DNA from: Rhodobacteraceae bacterium Araon29
Lineage (GTDB): Bacteria > Pseudomonadota > Alphaproteobacteria > Rhodobacterales > Rhodobacteraceae
Length of the DNA: 64,000 nucleotides
Direction: 5' to 3'
NCBI GenBank assembly: GCA_039640505.1
Contig: CP046865.1
Span: forward strand, 2,967,501-3,031,500
Below are positions 33,776 through 42,888 of this stretch, piece after piece. The number at the start of each line of letters is the position of its first letter. Within the stretch, counting starts at the first letter, position 1. The position numbers and the translations under genes are program-made. A model generated the notes under the pieces. That model ran no database searches. It had not been told where the DNA came from and saw only the letters and a list, made by a program, of their open reading frames with translations.

Positions 33776-34487
33776 AGGGGTCAAAATAGACATCCTCTTG
33801 TTGGCCACCAATTTCAAAACGCCGTTGTTGCAGGAATATACCACGCATTTGGGCATAGCTATCCGCACTTTCATAAAGCACAGAATCAATCATTCCTGCA
33901 AATTGGCCGCGTTGACTTAGAATTGATCCAACGCGGGTCGATGTTGCTATTACTTGTTGCTCGGCGGTTGCAAACTGGCCAATCGGGTTAAGAACGTAAT
34001 CAATAGCAGTTCCAACTGCATCCCGGCCCGTTGACGGACCAAGCAGAGGCAATTCTAGGTATGCACCCTCACTTACACCCCAAACATGCAGAGTCTGGCC
34101 AAAATCTGAACGCCCACCATCAATCCCAAACTCAGCAGCAGGGGTTGCAATACCTGCAAGGCCCAGCGTTGAATTTATGCCGAATTTTGCAGTATTCTGC
34201 ACAGCCGATATCAATTCGCCCTGCAGCAGATCATTCACAATATGGCTCGGCACAGAAAGGTTACTTGCCACGTTGCCGATCATGGTTTCAACAGTATCGT
34301 TCACGGCTCTAGAATACCCGACGGCCAATGGCCGAAAGAGCCTTTTATCAAGGGCTTTATTGACGGCGTGCGTTTGACGGTTGGTGGACTCATAGGGGTC
34401 GTGAATATCAGTGACAAGCATCTGAGGGCTGCACGCACTGAGCACGACCAGCGCAATCGCCAAACACAGCTTATATAAAAAAGCCAT
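33750..34487 (-). CDS. mlaA: MlaA (VacJ) outer-membrane lipoprotein
   Basis: Removes mislocalised phospholipids from the outer leaflet and passes them to MlaC. The signal peptide ends with lipobox LSAC (Cys at about residue 19). The MlaA core follows: HDPYESTNRQTHAVNKALDKRLFRPLAVGYS, LSVPSHIVNDLLQGE, AVQNTAKFGINSTLGLAGIATPAAEFGI and PLLGPSTGRDAVGTAIDYVLNP. ATG 34487 is preferred since GGTGG lies about six bases upstream; a start four codons earlier is possible. The 245-residue length is normal. An acidic tail (DDIFEEE) overlaps the mlaC start, so the two are coupled. Confidence 0.93.
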   Translation of the reverse strand: MAFLYKLCLAIALVVLSACSPQMLVTDIHDPYESTNRQTHAVNKALDKRLFRPLAVGYSRAVNDTVETMIGNVASNLSVPSHIVNDLLQGELISAVQNTAKFGINSTLGLAGIATPAAEFGIDGGRSDFGQTLHVWGVSEGAYLELPLLGPSTGRDAVGTAIDYVLNPIGQFATAEQQVIATSTRVGSILSQRGQFAGMIDSVLYESADSYAQMRGIFLQQRRFEIGGQQEDVYFDPYDDIFEEE

Positions 34488-34676
34488 TTGTACCACCATT
34501 TAACACTGCCGCCGGATCAATCGCACAAAAAAATTTGATTCCACTATAGTTATATATCGCATCAAGGCATGAGTTCCACCCAAGACCCACATCACGACAA
34601 AATGTAATGCACTCTAGCCATAAGTTAAATGATGTGTAATACTTTTGGATTATTCGCTCCACTAAAGAATATATTT

Positions 34677-36410
34677 ATGGCAATTACATCACACCAATAT
34701 GGCCAACAAGAACTGATTAAAGCGCGCAATGAAAGCCGTTGGTTTTACTGGGGTGTCGGCCTATTTAGCTGCTTTGCCAACCTTCTACTACTAACCGGCC
34801 CACTTTATATGCTGCAAATCTACGACCGCGTGCTGAGCAGCCGGTCCGAAGCAACTTTGGTGGCTTTGACAATAGTGGTTGTATTTTTATATGCCGTGAT
34901 GGGTCTTTTGGATTTTGCCCGCGGCCGGATTATGGCCCGCGTCGGTGCGCGGTTTCAGGCGCGGCTGGACCGCCGGGTTTTTGATGCAATGCTGCGCAGA
35001 TCCGCAGTGAAGCAAGACCCTTTGGCGGCCAGTGCTGCAAATGACCTTGAAATGATTCAGCGATTGATGACATCGCCGGTTCTTATGGCCTTTTTCGATC
35101 TGCCTTGGACGCCAATTTTCCTTTTAGGAATTAGCCTTTTTCACCCATGGCTTGGGATGTTGGCCCTAAGTGGTGGCGCTATTTTAATCGGTTTTGCCCT
35201 GCTCAACCAACTGACCACGCGCGTGGCAGGCGCAAAAGCAAATCAGGCGAGCTTTCGCGCAACACAAACTGCCGAGCATATGCGCAGCGAAGCGGAAATG
35301 ATCCGCGCACTAAACATGTCGGCAGGTGCTTTCGAGCGCTGGCAAACCCTGCGCAATTCGGCCTTGGTAAATCAACTGACGAATTCTGATTATAGCGGCG
35401 GTTTCACAGTTATGATCAAAACATTCCGGCTGTTTCTGCAATCTGCGATGCTGGGTCTTGGTGCTTATCTTGTGCTGCAAGAACAACTCACCCCCGGCGC
35501 CATGATTGCCGGATCGATTTTACTTGGCCGCGCCTTGGCCCCAATCGAATTGGCGGTCGGGCAATGGGCTTTGGTACAGCGCGGCCGCAAAGGTTGGAAA
35601 AACCTGTCGAAGCTTTTAAGCGAAACGCCACCCGAAACACAGCGTACCCCGCTTCCGATTCCAAAAGCGCAGCTTGAAGCACAGGCTTTGACCGTCTTTC
35701 CGCCGGGTGAACAAACCGCAGCGCTCAAATCTTTGACCTTTAGCATACCGCCGGGCTCTGCTGTTGGGGTCATAGGCCCATCGGGTGCTGGTAAATCCAC
35801 TCTGGCCCGCACTTTAACAGGGGTCTGGCCGCCGGCCGGCGGTAAAATCCGGCTTGATGGTGCGCCACTTGACAATTATGCCTCTGAGTTTTTGGGCGAA
35901 CATATCGGCTATCTGCCCCAACGGGTGCAGCTTTTTGATGGCACAATTGCTGAAAATATTGCGCGGCTCTCCCCCGATCGCCCGCCAGAGCATATCATTG
36001 AAGCGGCCCAAAAAGCCGCTGCGCATGAGATGATCCTATCGTTTCCCGATGGCTATGACACCCAAGTGAGCGCCTTTGGCGGTCAGCTGTCCGGCGGTCA
36101 AATTCAACGTATCGGGCTTGCCCGTGCGCTGTGCGGTGATCCAGTGATTGTCGTGCTGGATGAGCCCAACTCAAACCTTGACCATGAAGGCGGACTTGCC
36201 TTGAACGCCGCCATTCGCGCACTAAAAGCCGAAAGAAAAACAGTGCTGATTATGGCCCACAGGCCGGCAGCCATTCAAGAGTGCAACCTGCTTTTGATGC
36301 TGGACGGGGGCCAATGTAAAGCCTTTGGTCCAAAAGAGGATGTGTTAAAATCAACAGTACAAAACTATCAGGCGTTGGCCCAACCATCCCCGTCTAAAGA
36401 GGCAACATGA
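34677..36410 (+). CDS. Type I secretion ABC transporter (permease/ATPase)
   Basis: A 577-residue PrtD/LapB-type exporter that powers one-step secretion of a protein across both membranes. Six N-terminal helices (about residues 20-300) lead into an ATPase with Walker A GPSGAGKST, the Q-loop YLPQRVQLFDG, ABC signature LSGGQIQRIGLARAL and Walker B VIVVLDEPNSNLD. It lacks the C39 peptidase-like N-terminal domain. I start at ATG 34677, because the extra 16 in-frame codons upstream do not resemble the family. It overlaps the HlyD adaptor by ATGA. No RTX protein or outer-membrane channel gene is in the window. Confidence 0.93.
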   Translation: MAITSHQYGQQELIKARNESRWFYWGVGLFSCFANLLLLTGPLYMLQIYDRVLSSRSEATLVALTIVVVFLYAVMGLLDFARGRIMARVGARFQARLDRRVFDAMLRRSAVKQDPLAASAANDLEMIQRLMTSPVLMAFFDLPWTPIFLLGISLFHPWLGMLALSGGAILIGFALLNQLTTRVAGAKANQASFRATQTAEHMRSEAEMIRALNMSAGAFERWQTLRNSALVNQLTNSDYSGGFTVMIKTFRLFLQSAMLGLGAYLVLQEQLTPGAMIAGSILLGRALAPIELAVGQWALVQRGRKGWKNLSKLLSETPPETQRTPLPIPKAQLEAQALTVFPPGEQTAALKSLTFSIPPGSAVGVIGPSGAGKSTLARTLTGVWPPAGGKIRLDGAPLDNYASEFLGEHIGYLPQRVQLFDGTIAENIARLSPDRPPEHIIEAAQKAAAHEMILSFPDGYDTQVSAFGGQLSGGQIQRIGLARALCGDPVIVVLDEPNSNLDHEGGLALNAAIRALKAERKTVLIMAHRPAAIQECNLLLMLDGGQCKAFGPKEDVLKSTVQNYQALAQPSPSKEAT

Positions 36411-37714
36411 CAGGCTCTACAGCCGTTTTTGCCCTTAGGTGGCCAATGCTTTTGGGGCTTTTTTCACTGCTGGTTTTGGTTGGCGGGTTCGGCAGCTGGG
36501 CAACCTTTAGCTCACTATCGGGCGCCATTATTGCCAGCGGCCAGATTGAGGTGGAAAAAAACCGTCAAGTGGTGCAACACCCCGATGGGGGCGTCGTGGC
36601 GGAAATCGTTGTTGAAGAAGGCGAGTTGGTCCAACGCAATGCAGTTTTGGTGCGCCTCGACCCCAGTGCCGAACAGTCCGAGATGGCGATTATCGAAGGT
36701 CAGCTTTTTGAAATGATGGCCCGGCGCGGCCGTCTTGAGGCTGAGCGCGATGCGCTTTCAAAGATTAGCTTTGATCCAAGACTTGCGCACCAAGCCTCAA
36801 AAGATCCGGAAGTTGCTGAATTGATGCAGGGCCAGAAACGGCTGTTTGAGGCGCGCGGGGCCTCAATAGATCATCAAAGTGAACAGCTGGCAAAACAACG
36901 CGAACAGGTGCTCAATCAAATCGAAGGCCTTGCTGCGCAGCAAACAGCCCTAAGTATACAACTGGAACTGACCGAGGAAGAGTTAACAAACCAGCAAACC
37001 CTGTTTGACCGTGGTTTGGCGCAGGCTGCAAAACTCCTTGACCTAAAGCGCGCAGCCGCGCAATTGCACGGCCAAATTGGTGATCTCACTGCCAGAACAG
37101 CCCAAGCATCCGTCCGGATCACCGAGCTTAATGTCGAAATTGATGCGCTGCAGACCCAGCGGCGTGAAAAAGCCATCAGCGATCTGCGAGATCAGCAATT
37201 TAGGTTTCTTGAACTGGAAGAGCGACATCGTGCGCTACAGCAAAAGCTAGCGCGGATGGACATTCGAGCGCCGGTTTCCGGCATTGTCTACGGGCTTGCA
37301 GTGCATGCGCCGCGCTCGGTAATACGGCCTGCCGATCCAGTTTTATTTCTGATCCCACAAGACCGGCCTTTGGTGATAGCCGCGCGCATCGAGCCTATTC
37401 ATGTTGATCAAATATTTCTAGGCCAAGAGGTGGCCTTACGGTTCTCTGCACTGGATCAGCGCAGCACGCCGGAACTTTTCGGGACGGTCACGCTTATTTC
37501 GGCCGATGCGTTTCAAGACCAAAATGGCCAACAGCCCTATTACCGCGCGGAAATTATACTACGCGATGGCGAGTTGGCGCGGCTTCCTCCTGAGATAACG
37601 CTTATCCCCGGGATGCCGGTTGATGCTTTTATCCGTACCGCCGAACGCAGTCCGCTAAATTATTTTCTCAAACCTTTGAGCGATTATTTCATCCGCGCAT
37701 TCCGCGAAACCTAA
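36407..37714 (+). CDS. HlyD-family type I secretion periplasmic adaptor
   Basis: A 435-residue membrane-fusion protein that links the ABC exporter to an outer-membrane channel. One membrane helix (about residues 12-34) is followed by a lipoyl half-domain (VVQHPDGGVVAEIVVEEGELVQRNAVLVRLD, about 53-83). Next come a long coiled-coil hairpin (about 90-280) and the second lipoyl half (MDIRAPVSGIVYGLAVH). A beta-barrel ending with the HlyD signature region PGMPVDAFIRTAERSPLNYFLKPL completes it. Its start overlaps the ATPase gene. Together they are a two-gene type I secretion unit. Confidence 0.93.
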   Translation: MTGSTAVFALRWPMLLGLFSLLVLVGGFGSWATFSSLSGAIIASGQIEVEKNRQVVQHPDGGVVAEIVVEEGELVQRNAVLVRLDPSAEQSEMAIIEGQLFEMMARRGRLEAERDALSKISFDPRLAHQASKDPEVAELMQGQKRLFEARGASIDHQSEQLAKQREQVLNQIEGLAAQQTALSIQLELTEEELTNQQTLFDRGLAQAAKLLDLKRAAAQLHGQIGDLTARTAQASVRITELNVEIDALQTQRREKAISDLRDQQFRFLELEERHRALQQKLARMDIRAPVSGIVYGLAVHAPRSVIRPADPVLFLIPQDRPLVIAARIEPIHVDQIFLGQEVALRFSALDQRSTPELFGTVTLISADAFQDQNGQQPYYRAEIILRDGELARLPPEITLIPGMPVDAFIRTAERSPLNYFLKPLSDYFIRAFRET

Positions 37715-37781
37715 ACCGGCTCTTTTCGTGGCAGAAAATTAGGGCTAAGTAGGGTTTAACGCATGCAAAAAGGATTTAGCC

Positions 37782-38246
37782 ATGAGTGGGAATTTTGAAA
37801 GCAAACTGGCGCAAATCGGCGTCACCTTACCCGATGCACCAGCGGCAGCGGCGAATTATGTGCCTTTTGTCACTGTCGGGGACATTGTACATGTCTCGGG
37901 TCAAATTCCCGGCACAATGGGCGGGCTAATTACTGGCAAGCTTGGGGCGGATATGACCACTGAAGAGGGCGCAGAGGCGGCCAAAGCCTGCGCCATTAAT
38001 CTGCTTGCTCAGGTCAAAGCCGCCTGCGGCGGCGATCTTGACCGCTTGGTGCGGGTCGTCAAGCTGACCGGATTTGTCAATTCAACCCCGGACTACACAG
38101 AGCAGCCTCAGGTCATCAACGGGGCATCAAATTTCTTGGCTGAAGCGCTAGGTGAAGCCGGCAGACATGCGCGGTCCGCCGTGTCAGCGGCGGCTTTACC
38201 ATTGGGAATAGCCGTCGAAATCGAAGGCATTTTTCAAATAAAATGA
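37782..38246 (+). CDS. RidA/YjgF-family enamine/imine deaminase
   Basis: A 154-residue Rid-family protein. Members hydrolyse reactive enamine/imine intermediates such as 2-aminoacrylate. The family features are VHVSGQIPGTMGG (about residues 38-50), VKAACGGDLDRLVRVVKLTGFVNSTPDY and HARSAVSAAALPLGIAVEIEGI, whose Arg matches the substrate-binding Arg of E. coli RidA. It is longer than RidA (128), so it fits the YjgF-like subgroup with an extended N-terminus. Its last four bases overlap the glycerophosphodiesterase start (ATGA). A strict RidA function cannot be assumed for this subgroup. Confidence 0.88.
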   Translation: MSGNFESKLAQIGVTLPDAPAAAANYVPFVTVGDIVHVSGQIPGTMGGLITGKLGADMTTEEGAEAAKACAINLLAQVKAACGGDLDRLVRVVKLTGFVNSTPDYTEQPQVINGASNFLAEALGEAGRHARSAVSAAALPLGIAVEIEGIFQIK

Positions 38247-39010
38247 CCCTGCTGCTGCCCGACGCGTTCCTGCAGGTGCCCATAGCGCATCGCGGCTTTC
38301 ACGGTGGGCAAAATGGCGTTGAAAATAGCCGCGAAGCGATTGCCAAGGCTGTTGCCCTTGGCTATGGGATCGAGCTTGATCTACAATGCTCGTCCGATGG
38401 TCAGGCAATGGTGTTTCATGACGAAACGCTCAACCGTATGACCGGCGTAGCCGGGCGAGTAATGGATAAAACTGCCGCCGAACTTGGTGCAGTTCAGCTG
38501 CTTGGTGGGCAAACTGGCATACCGGCACTTGTGGATATTTTGGCTCAAGTTGCCGGTAAAGTTCCTCTGCTGATCGAGATTAAATATAAGCACGGTGAGC
38601 TTGACCCAACTGACGGGCAGCTAGAAGGCGCAACTGCTGCGGCCTTGCATAGCTATCGCGGCCCAGTGGCCGTTATGTCTTTCAATCCACATTCTGTGGC
38701 CCACATGGCCAAGCTTGCGCCGGAAATTCCCCGTGGCCTAACCACGGATAGCTTTTCTGCCAAAGACTGGCCCGACATATCCGAACAGCGTTTGCAGCAG
38801 CTTCGGCGACTTGATGGGTACGATGCAATGGAAGCAGGATTTATAAGCCACGATCAGAGCGATCTGGCCAACGCCCGTGTGGCCGAAGTTAAATCAGCTG
38901 GGCATCCGGTACTGTGCTGGACTATCACATCAGAGGCCGAAGAAGCGATTGCACGGCAGATGGCCGACAATATTACCTTTGAAGGCTATGCCGCGCGGAT
39001 TACCCCTTGA
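38243..39010 (+). CDS. Glycerophosphodiester phosphodiesterase family protein
   Basis: A 255-residue TIM-barrel GDPD that splits glycerophosphodiesters into glycerol-3-phosphate and an alcohol. The catalytic motif is IAHRGFHGGQNGVENSREAI (HRG at about residues 15-17, Glu of ENS). IELDLQCSSDGQAMVFHDETLNRMTG carries the ExD metal site and second His, and PLLIEIKYK the next Glu. There is no signal peptide, so it acts in the cytosol. It is coupled to the RidA-like gene by an ATGA overlap and followed 48 bases later by a FemAB-like gene. Confidence 0.92.
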   Translation: MTLLLPDAFLQVPIAHRGFHGGQNGVENSREAIAKAVALGYGIELDLQCSSDGQAMVFHDETLNRMTGVAGRVMDKTAAELGAVQLLGGQTGIPALVDILAQVAGKVPLLIEIKYKHGELDPTDGQLEGATAAALHSYRGPVAVMSFNPHSVAHMAKLAPEIPRGLTTDSFSAKDWPDISEQRLQQLRRLDGYDAMEAGFISHDQSDLANARVAEVKSAGHPVLCWTITSEAEEAIARQMADNITFEGYAARITP

Positions 39011-39058
39011 TCCTAGCGCCCATCACGCCACATCAAGAAAGGGCAACGGAGGTCATAA

Positions 39059-40243
39059 ATGAGCCGGGCATCGCTTCGGGTTGAGATTATCTCATCGCTT
39101 TCAGAGATTGGCGAAAGTGACTGGGACAGCTGCGCCTGCCCCGAGGCTGTGAGCGGCCGCGCGCTTGATCCCTTTACCACCCACCGGTTTCTTAAAGCCC
39201 TGGAAGACAGTGGATCAGTCGGCCCTGGCACCGGGTGGGAGCCGTATTATTTAACCGCCTATCAAGATGACATGCTGATTGGCTGCGCGCCGATGTACCT
39301 TAAGCTGCACTCGCAGGGTGAATATATTTTTGACCACAATTGGGCCCATGCCTATGAGCAGGCCGGTGGGCGCTATTACCCTAAATTGCAGCTTGCTGTG
39401 CCCTTTACTCCGGCCACTGGGCGCCGGTTTCTTGTACGTCCAGAACACCGTACGTTGGCCACCAACACATTGATTCAAGCCATTCAGCAATTTGCCCAAA
39501 CCAATAAACTGTCCTCAGCACATGTTACGTTTTGCACCGCCGAAGAAGCCGCGCAGGGCACCGAGGAAGGCCTGCTGCATCGGGTCACGCAACAATTTCA
39601 CTGGTATAATAAAAACTATCCCGACTTTGAGGCTTTTTTGGGCGACCTGTCGTCCCGCAAACGTAAAAACATCCGAAAAGAGCGCGCCCGCGCGAAAGGT
39701 TTTGGCGGTGACATTCAAGTGTTTACCGGGGAACAATTGCAACCCGAGCATTGGGATGCATTTTGGCGGTTTTATCAAGATACCGGTGCCCGAAAATGGG
39801 GCCGACCCTATCTCACGCGCGATTTTTATGATTTGGCGCAAGAGCGCCTGCAAAATGATATTGCTTTGGTGATGGCCACGCGCGACGATACCTATATTGC
39901 CGGCGCACTGAACTTTATTGGGCGCGATGCCTTGTTCGGACGCTATTGGGGCGCGGTAGAAGATCACCCCTGCCTACATTTTGAAGTCTGTTATTATCAG
40001 GCGATAGACTTTGCCATAACGCAGGGGCTTGCGCGGGTCGAAGCCGGAGCGCAGGGTGAGCACAAGCTGGCACGCGGCTATCTGCCGGTGCAAACCCATT
40101 CGCTGCATTGGCTGGCCGAACCCAGCTTTCAACAGGCTGTGGAACAATATCTAGAAGCCGAGAAGCGGGCGATCTGTGAGGATATCGAAATCCTGACCAG
40201 CTACGGCCCTTTTCGAAAACCGACTGTGGAGGAAATAGAATGA
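39059..40243 (+). CDS. FemAB-like GNAT-fold protein (DUF482/PF04339 type)
   Basis: A 394-residue protein of the FemAB-like acyltransferase group often named peptidogalycan biosysnthesis protein. Recognisable segments are the long first GNAT half with [24 protein letters not shown] (about 60-83), YFPKL-like [35 protein letters not shown] and [14 protein letters not shown], followed by [16 protein letters not shown]. The start has GGAGG upstream of ATG 39059. It may transfer an aminoacyl or acyl group, but the substrate is unknown. It overlaps the following pterin dehydratase gene (ATGA). Confidence 0.85.
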   Translation: MSRASLRVEIISSLSEIGESDWDSCACPEAVSGRALDPFTTHRFLKALEDSGSVGPGTGWEPYYLTAYQDDMLIGCAPMYLKLHSQGEYIFDHNWAHAYEQAGGRYYPKLQLAVPFTPATGRRFLVRPEHRTLATNTLIQAIQQFAQTNKLSSAHVTFCTAEEAAQGTEEGLLHRVTQQFHWYNKNYPDFEAFLGDLSSRKRKNIRKERARAKGFGGDIQVFTGEQLQPEHWDAFWRFYQDTGARKWGRPYLTRDFYDLAQERLQNDIALVMATRDDTYIAGALNFIGRDALFGRYWGAVEDHPCLHFEVCYYQAIDFAITQGLARVEAGAQGEHKLARGYLPVQTHSLHWLAEPSFQQAVEQYLEAEKRAICEDIEILTSYGPFRKPTVEEIE

Positions 40244-40536
40244 ATTCACCTTTATCTGACCAAGACCGTACTCAGGCGCTGGCCGAGTGTTTAAACAATG
40301 GCTGGAGCATGGATCAAGACCGAGATGCCATTAAAAAGAGCTTTCGCTTTGGTAATTTCATCGAGACATTTGGCTGGATGAGCAAAGTGGCTCTTTGGGC
40401 CGAAAAGCTAAACCATCACCCAGAGTGGTTTAATGTGTATAACCGGGTTGAGGTCACGCTGAGCACTCATGATGTCGGAGGGCTCAGCGCTCTTGATGTA
40501 AAACTGGCCGAGAAAATGGACCAGCTGGCAAAATAG
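40240..40536 (+). CDS. 4a-hydroxytetrahydrobiopterin dehydratase (PCD/DCoH family)
   Basis: A 98-residue pterin-4a-carbinolamine dehydratase, which dehydrates 4a-hydroxytetrahydropterin for reuse by aromatic-amino-acid hydroxylases. The fold's signatures are [29 protein letters not shown] (about residues 37-65, with the catalytic His pair) and [25 protein letters not shown]. No phenylalanine hydroxylase gene (phhA) is nearby. In bacteria without that hydroxylase, PCD proteins have been linked to molybdopterin-dependent enzymes, but nothing here decides between these roles. It is convergent with the peroxiredoxin gene, two bases apart. Confidence 0.92.
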   Translation: MNSPLSDQDRTQALAECLNNGWSMDQDRDAIKKSFRFGNFIETFGWMSKVALWAEKLNHHPEWFNVYNRVEVTLSTHDVGGLSALDVKLAEKMDQLAK

Positions 40537-40538
40537 GC

Positions 40539-41027
40539 TTAAATCGCGACCAGCAAAGCATCCGCGCCAGATGTGGTAATCGCAGCGCGCTTTTCTTCGA
40601 TAAGCAGCGCGGCGACCAGGCCATCTTCGGCAAGCATTGCATAGCGCTGAGAGCGGTCATAAAACCCGATTACAGGCGCATCAAAGGTCAAGCCCATTGC
40701 CTTGGAAAACTGAGCATCCGAATCAGCAAGAAATGTAAGCTCTCCTTCATCGGCGGCTGATGATTTTTCCCAGGCACGCATGACATAAGGATCGTTGACG
40801 CACACAATTAAAATTTCTTCGACGCCCTTGGCCGCCAACGCCTCTTTATGCATCAAGATGTTTGGAATATGATTACCTGTACAGGTCGCGGAGAACGCGC
40901 CCGGCATTGCAAAAATCGCAACCTTCCGTCCTGCAAGCTTAGCGCTAAGCTCAACAGTTTCGGGGCCTTTATCGCCCATTTTTAAAAATGTTGCCTCTGG
41001 CAGTCGCTGACCCACAGATATCGTCAT
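40539..41027 (-). CDS. Peroxiredoxin, PrxV/PMP20 type
   Basis: A 162-residue thiol peroxidase of the Prx5 group that reduces peroxides, usually with glutathione/glutaredoxin. The peroxidatic Cys is in FAMPGAFSATCTGNHIP (about residues 39-55). The resolving-type Cys candidate is in ILIVCVNDPYVMRAWEKS, and the Prx5-like FLADSDAQFSKAMGL follows. ATG 41027 is chosen because AGGAC lies upstream and the family begins MTISVGQRLPEATF. A 45-codon in-frame extension is not like the family. It diverges from the flavin reductase gene across 83 bases. Confidence 0.93.
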   Translation of the reverse strand: MTISVGQRLPEATFLKMGDKGPETVELSAKLAGRKVAIFAMPGAFSATCTGNHIPNILMHKEALAAKGVEEILIVCVNDPYVMRAWEKSSAADEGELTFLADSDAQFSKAMGLTFDAPVIGFYDRSQRYAMLAEDGLVAALLIEEKRAAITTSGADALLVAI

Positions 41028-41110
41028 ATTGCTTTGTCCTTTGATTGCATTTTGGTCCACACTCAATATAGGGTTGCAATGAAAATGACCACACCGCTCA
41101 AGGAGACGTA

Positions 41111-42325
41111 ATGAAAATTGTGGTAGTTGGCGCCGGTCAGGCGGGGGCATCTTTGGTGGCAAAATTGCGCAGCAGTGGCCATCAGGGTGAGATCACCATG
41201 ATCGGCAGTGAGCCCGAACTGCCCTATCAGCGCCCGCCTTTGTCAAAAAAATATCTCTTGGGCGAGATTGGCAAAGAGCGGCTCTTTTTGCGACCGCAAA
41301 ACTTTTATGACGACCAAACCATTACTTTGGCATTAGGCCGTAGCGTTGATGCGGTGGATCGCACCGCCAAAACGGTGACTGCAGGTGATACCCTCTATCC
41401 CTATGATCATTTGGTGCTGACCACCGGGTCTTCGCCGCGGCGTCTGCCAAAAAGCATCGGCGGCACCTTGGCAGGTGTTTACACGATGCGCGACCTTGCC
41501 GATGCCGATGCCATGGCACCAGAATTTATGGCCGGACGGCGGGTGTTAATTGTCGGCGGTGGGTATATTGGGCTTGAGGCGGCGGCAGTGGCTGCGCGCC
41601 TAGGGCTTAACGTCACTTTGGTGGAAATGTCCGAACGGATTTTACAGCGCGTCGCCGCGCCGCAAACGTCCGATTATTTCCGGTCTCTGCACCAAAGTCA
41701 CGGGGTCAACATTCAAGAAGGAACCGGACTGACCCAATTGCACAGCACAGAGGGCCGCGTTAGCGGCGCATCCCTGAGCGACGGCCGCAAGATCGCTGTT
41801 GATTTTGTCATCGTTGGCGTAGGGATTACGCCGCAGAGCGATATTGCCAAGGCCGCCGGTTTGACCGTTGAGGACGGGATCCAAGTCAACGCCCTTGGGC
41901 AAACATCGGATCCGGCGATCTGGGCTGCGGGCGATTGCGCCGTCTTTCCCTATAAAGATGGCAAGCTGCGACTGGAAAGCGTGCAAAACGCTATTGATCA
42001 GGCCGAAGCAGTCGCCAGCAATATTCTAGGTGCTGAACAGGCCTATATCCCCCAACCTTGGTTCTGGTCCGATCAATATGATGTGAAACTGCAAATTGCA
42101 GGATTGAACACAGGTTACGACAGTATTGTAACCCGCGCTGCACCAGATGAACCAAATTTGGTATCTTTTTGGTACTATCAAGGCGATAGACTGCTGGCAG
42201 TGGATGCGATGAACGATCCACGGGCCTATATGGTTGGAAAACGGCTGATTGAAAATGGAAACTCCCCCGCCCCTGCGGTGATTGCAGACCCTAAGATCAA
42301 TCTTAAAAGCCTGTTAAAGCCATGA
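41111..42325 (+). CDS. FAD-dependent ferredoxin/rubredoxin reductase
   Basis: A 404-residue NAD(P)H-dependent flavoprotein of the rubredoxin/putidaredoxin reductase class, which hands electrons to ferredoxins serving P450s, dioxygenases or other enzymes. The FAD Rossmann motif GAGQAGASLVAKLR is at residues 6-19. YQRPPLSKKYLLGE is the class signature, the NAD(P) Rossmann motif is VLIVGGGYIGLEAAAVA (about 143-159), and IWAAGDCAVFPY closes the FAD site. No ferredoxin gene adjoins it, so the partner is unknown. It is coupled to rsmD by an ATGA overlap. Confidence 0.92.
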   Translation: MKIVVVGAGQAGASLVAKLRSSGHQGEITMIGSEPELPYQRPPLSKKYLLGEIGKERLFLRPQNFYDDQTITLALGRSVDAVDRTAKTVTAGDTLYPYDHLVLTTGSSPRRLPKSIGGTLAGVYTMRDLADADAMAPEFMAGRRVLIVGGGYIGLEAAAVAARLGLNVTLVEMSERILQRVAAPQTSDYFRSLHQSHGVNIQEGTGLTQLHSTEGRVSGASLSDGRKIAVDFVIVGVGITPQSDIAKAAGLTVEDGIQVNALGQTSDPAIWAAGDCAVFPYKDGKLRLESVQNAIDQAEAVASNILGAEQAYIPQPWFWSDQYDVKLQIAGLNTGYDSIVTRAAPDEPNLVSFWYYQGDRLLAVDAMNDPRAYMVGKRLIENGNSPAPAVIADPKINLKSLLKP

Positions 42326-42888
42326 GAATCATTGCAGGAACCTTTCGAGGCAGGCGGCTGGCAACGGTGGGAAAAACCGACAATGCCGCACATTTGCGCC
42401 CCACCACTGACCGCGTCCGTGAAAATCTGTTCAATTTACTCAGCAGCGAAAGAATCAGTAATCGCCTGGCCAATGCCCGTGTTCTTGATCTTTTTTCAGG
42501 CACGGGTGCGTTGGCATTTGAGGCATTATCCCGCGGTGCAAGCAGTATTTGGATGGTTGATAACGGCGCGAAATCTGCTGCAATAGTGCAGAAAAATATC
42601 GCGCTGTTTAAAACCGACGCACAAGTGGTGTTCAAAAAACTTGATGCAACGCGGCTTTCGAAATGTCCTGTAGATGCATTTGATTTGATTTTTCTGGATC
42701 CGCCTTATGGAAAAGGGTTGGGCGAAAAAGCTTTGAAAATAGCCCTTGAGCGCGGCTGGATTGCCCCCGAAGCCTACATAGTATGGGAAGAATCCTGTCC
42801 GATGACGGCCCCCACCGGATTTATCCTGTTTGATCAACGCAAATATGGCAATACGCATGTAACAATACTGCAGCGGGCGGTGTTATGA
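42322..42888 (+). CDS. rsmD: 16S rRNA (guanine966-N2)-methyltransferase RsmD
   Basis: Methylates G966 of 16S rRNA with S-adenosylmethionine. The 188-residue protein opens with MRIIAGTFRGRRL and LRPTTDRVRENLFNLL, both RsmD signatures. The SAM loop is VLDLFSGTGALAFEALSRGA (about residues 54-73) and the catalytic motif is FLDPPYGKG (about 124-132). The start overlaps the reductase stop (ATGA), and the 3' end overlaps the convergent regulator gene by 6 bases. Length agrees with E. coli (198). No odd features. Confidence 0.95.
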   Translation: MRIIAGTFRGRRLATVGKTDNAAHLRPTTDRVRENLFNLLSSERISNRLANARVLDLFSGTGALAFEALSRGASSIWMVDNGAKSAAIVQKNIALFKTDAQVVFKKLDATRLSKCPVDAFDLIFLDPPYGKGLGEKALKIALERGWIAPEAYIVWEESCPMTAPTGFILFDQRKYGNTHVTILQRAVL

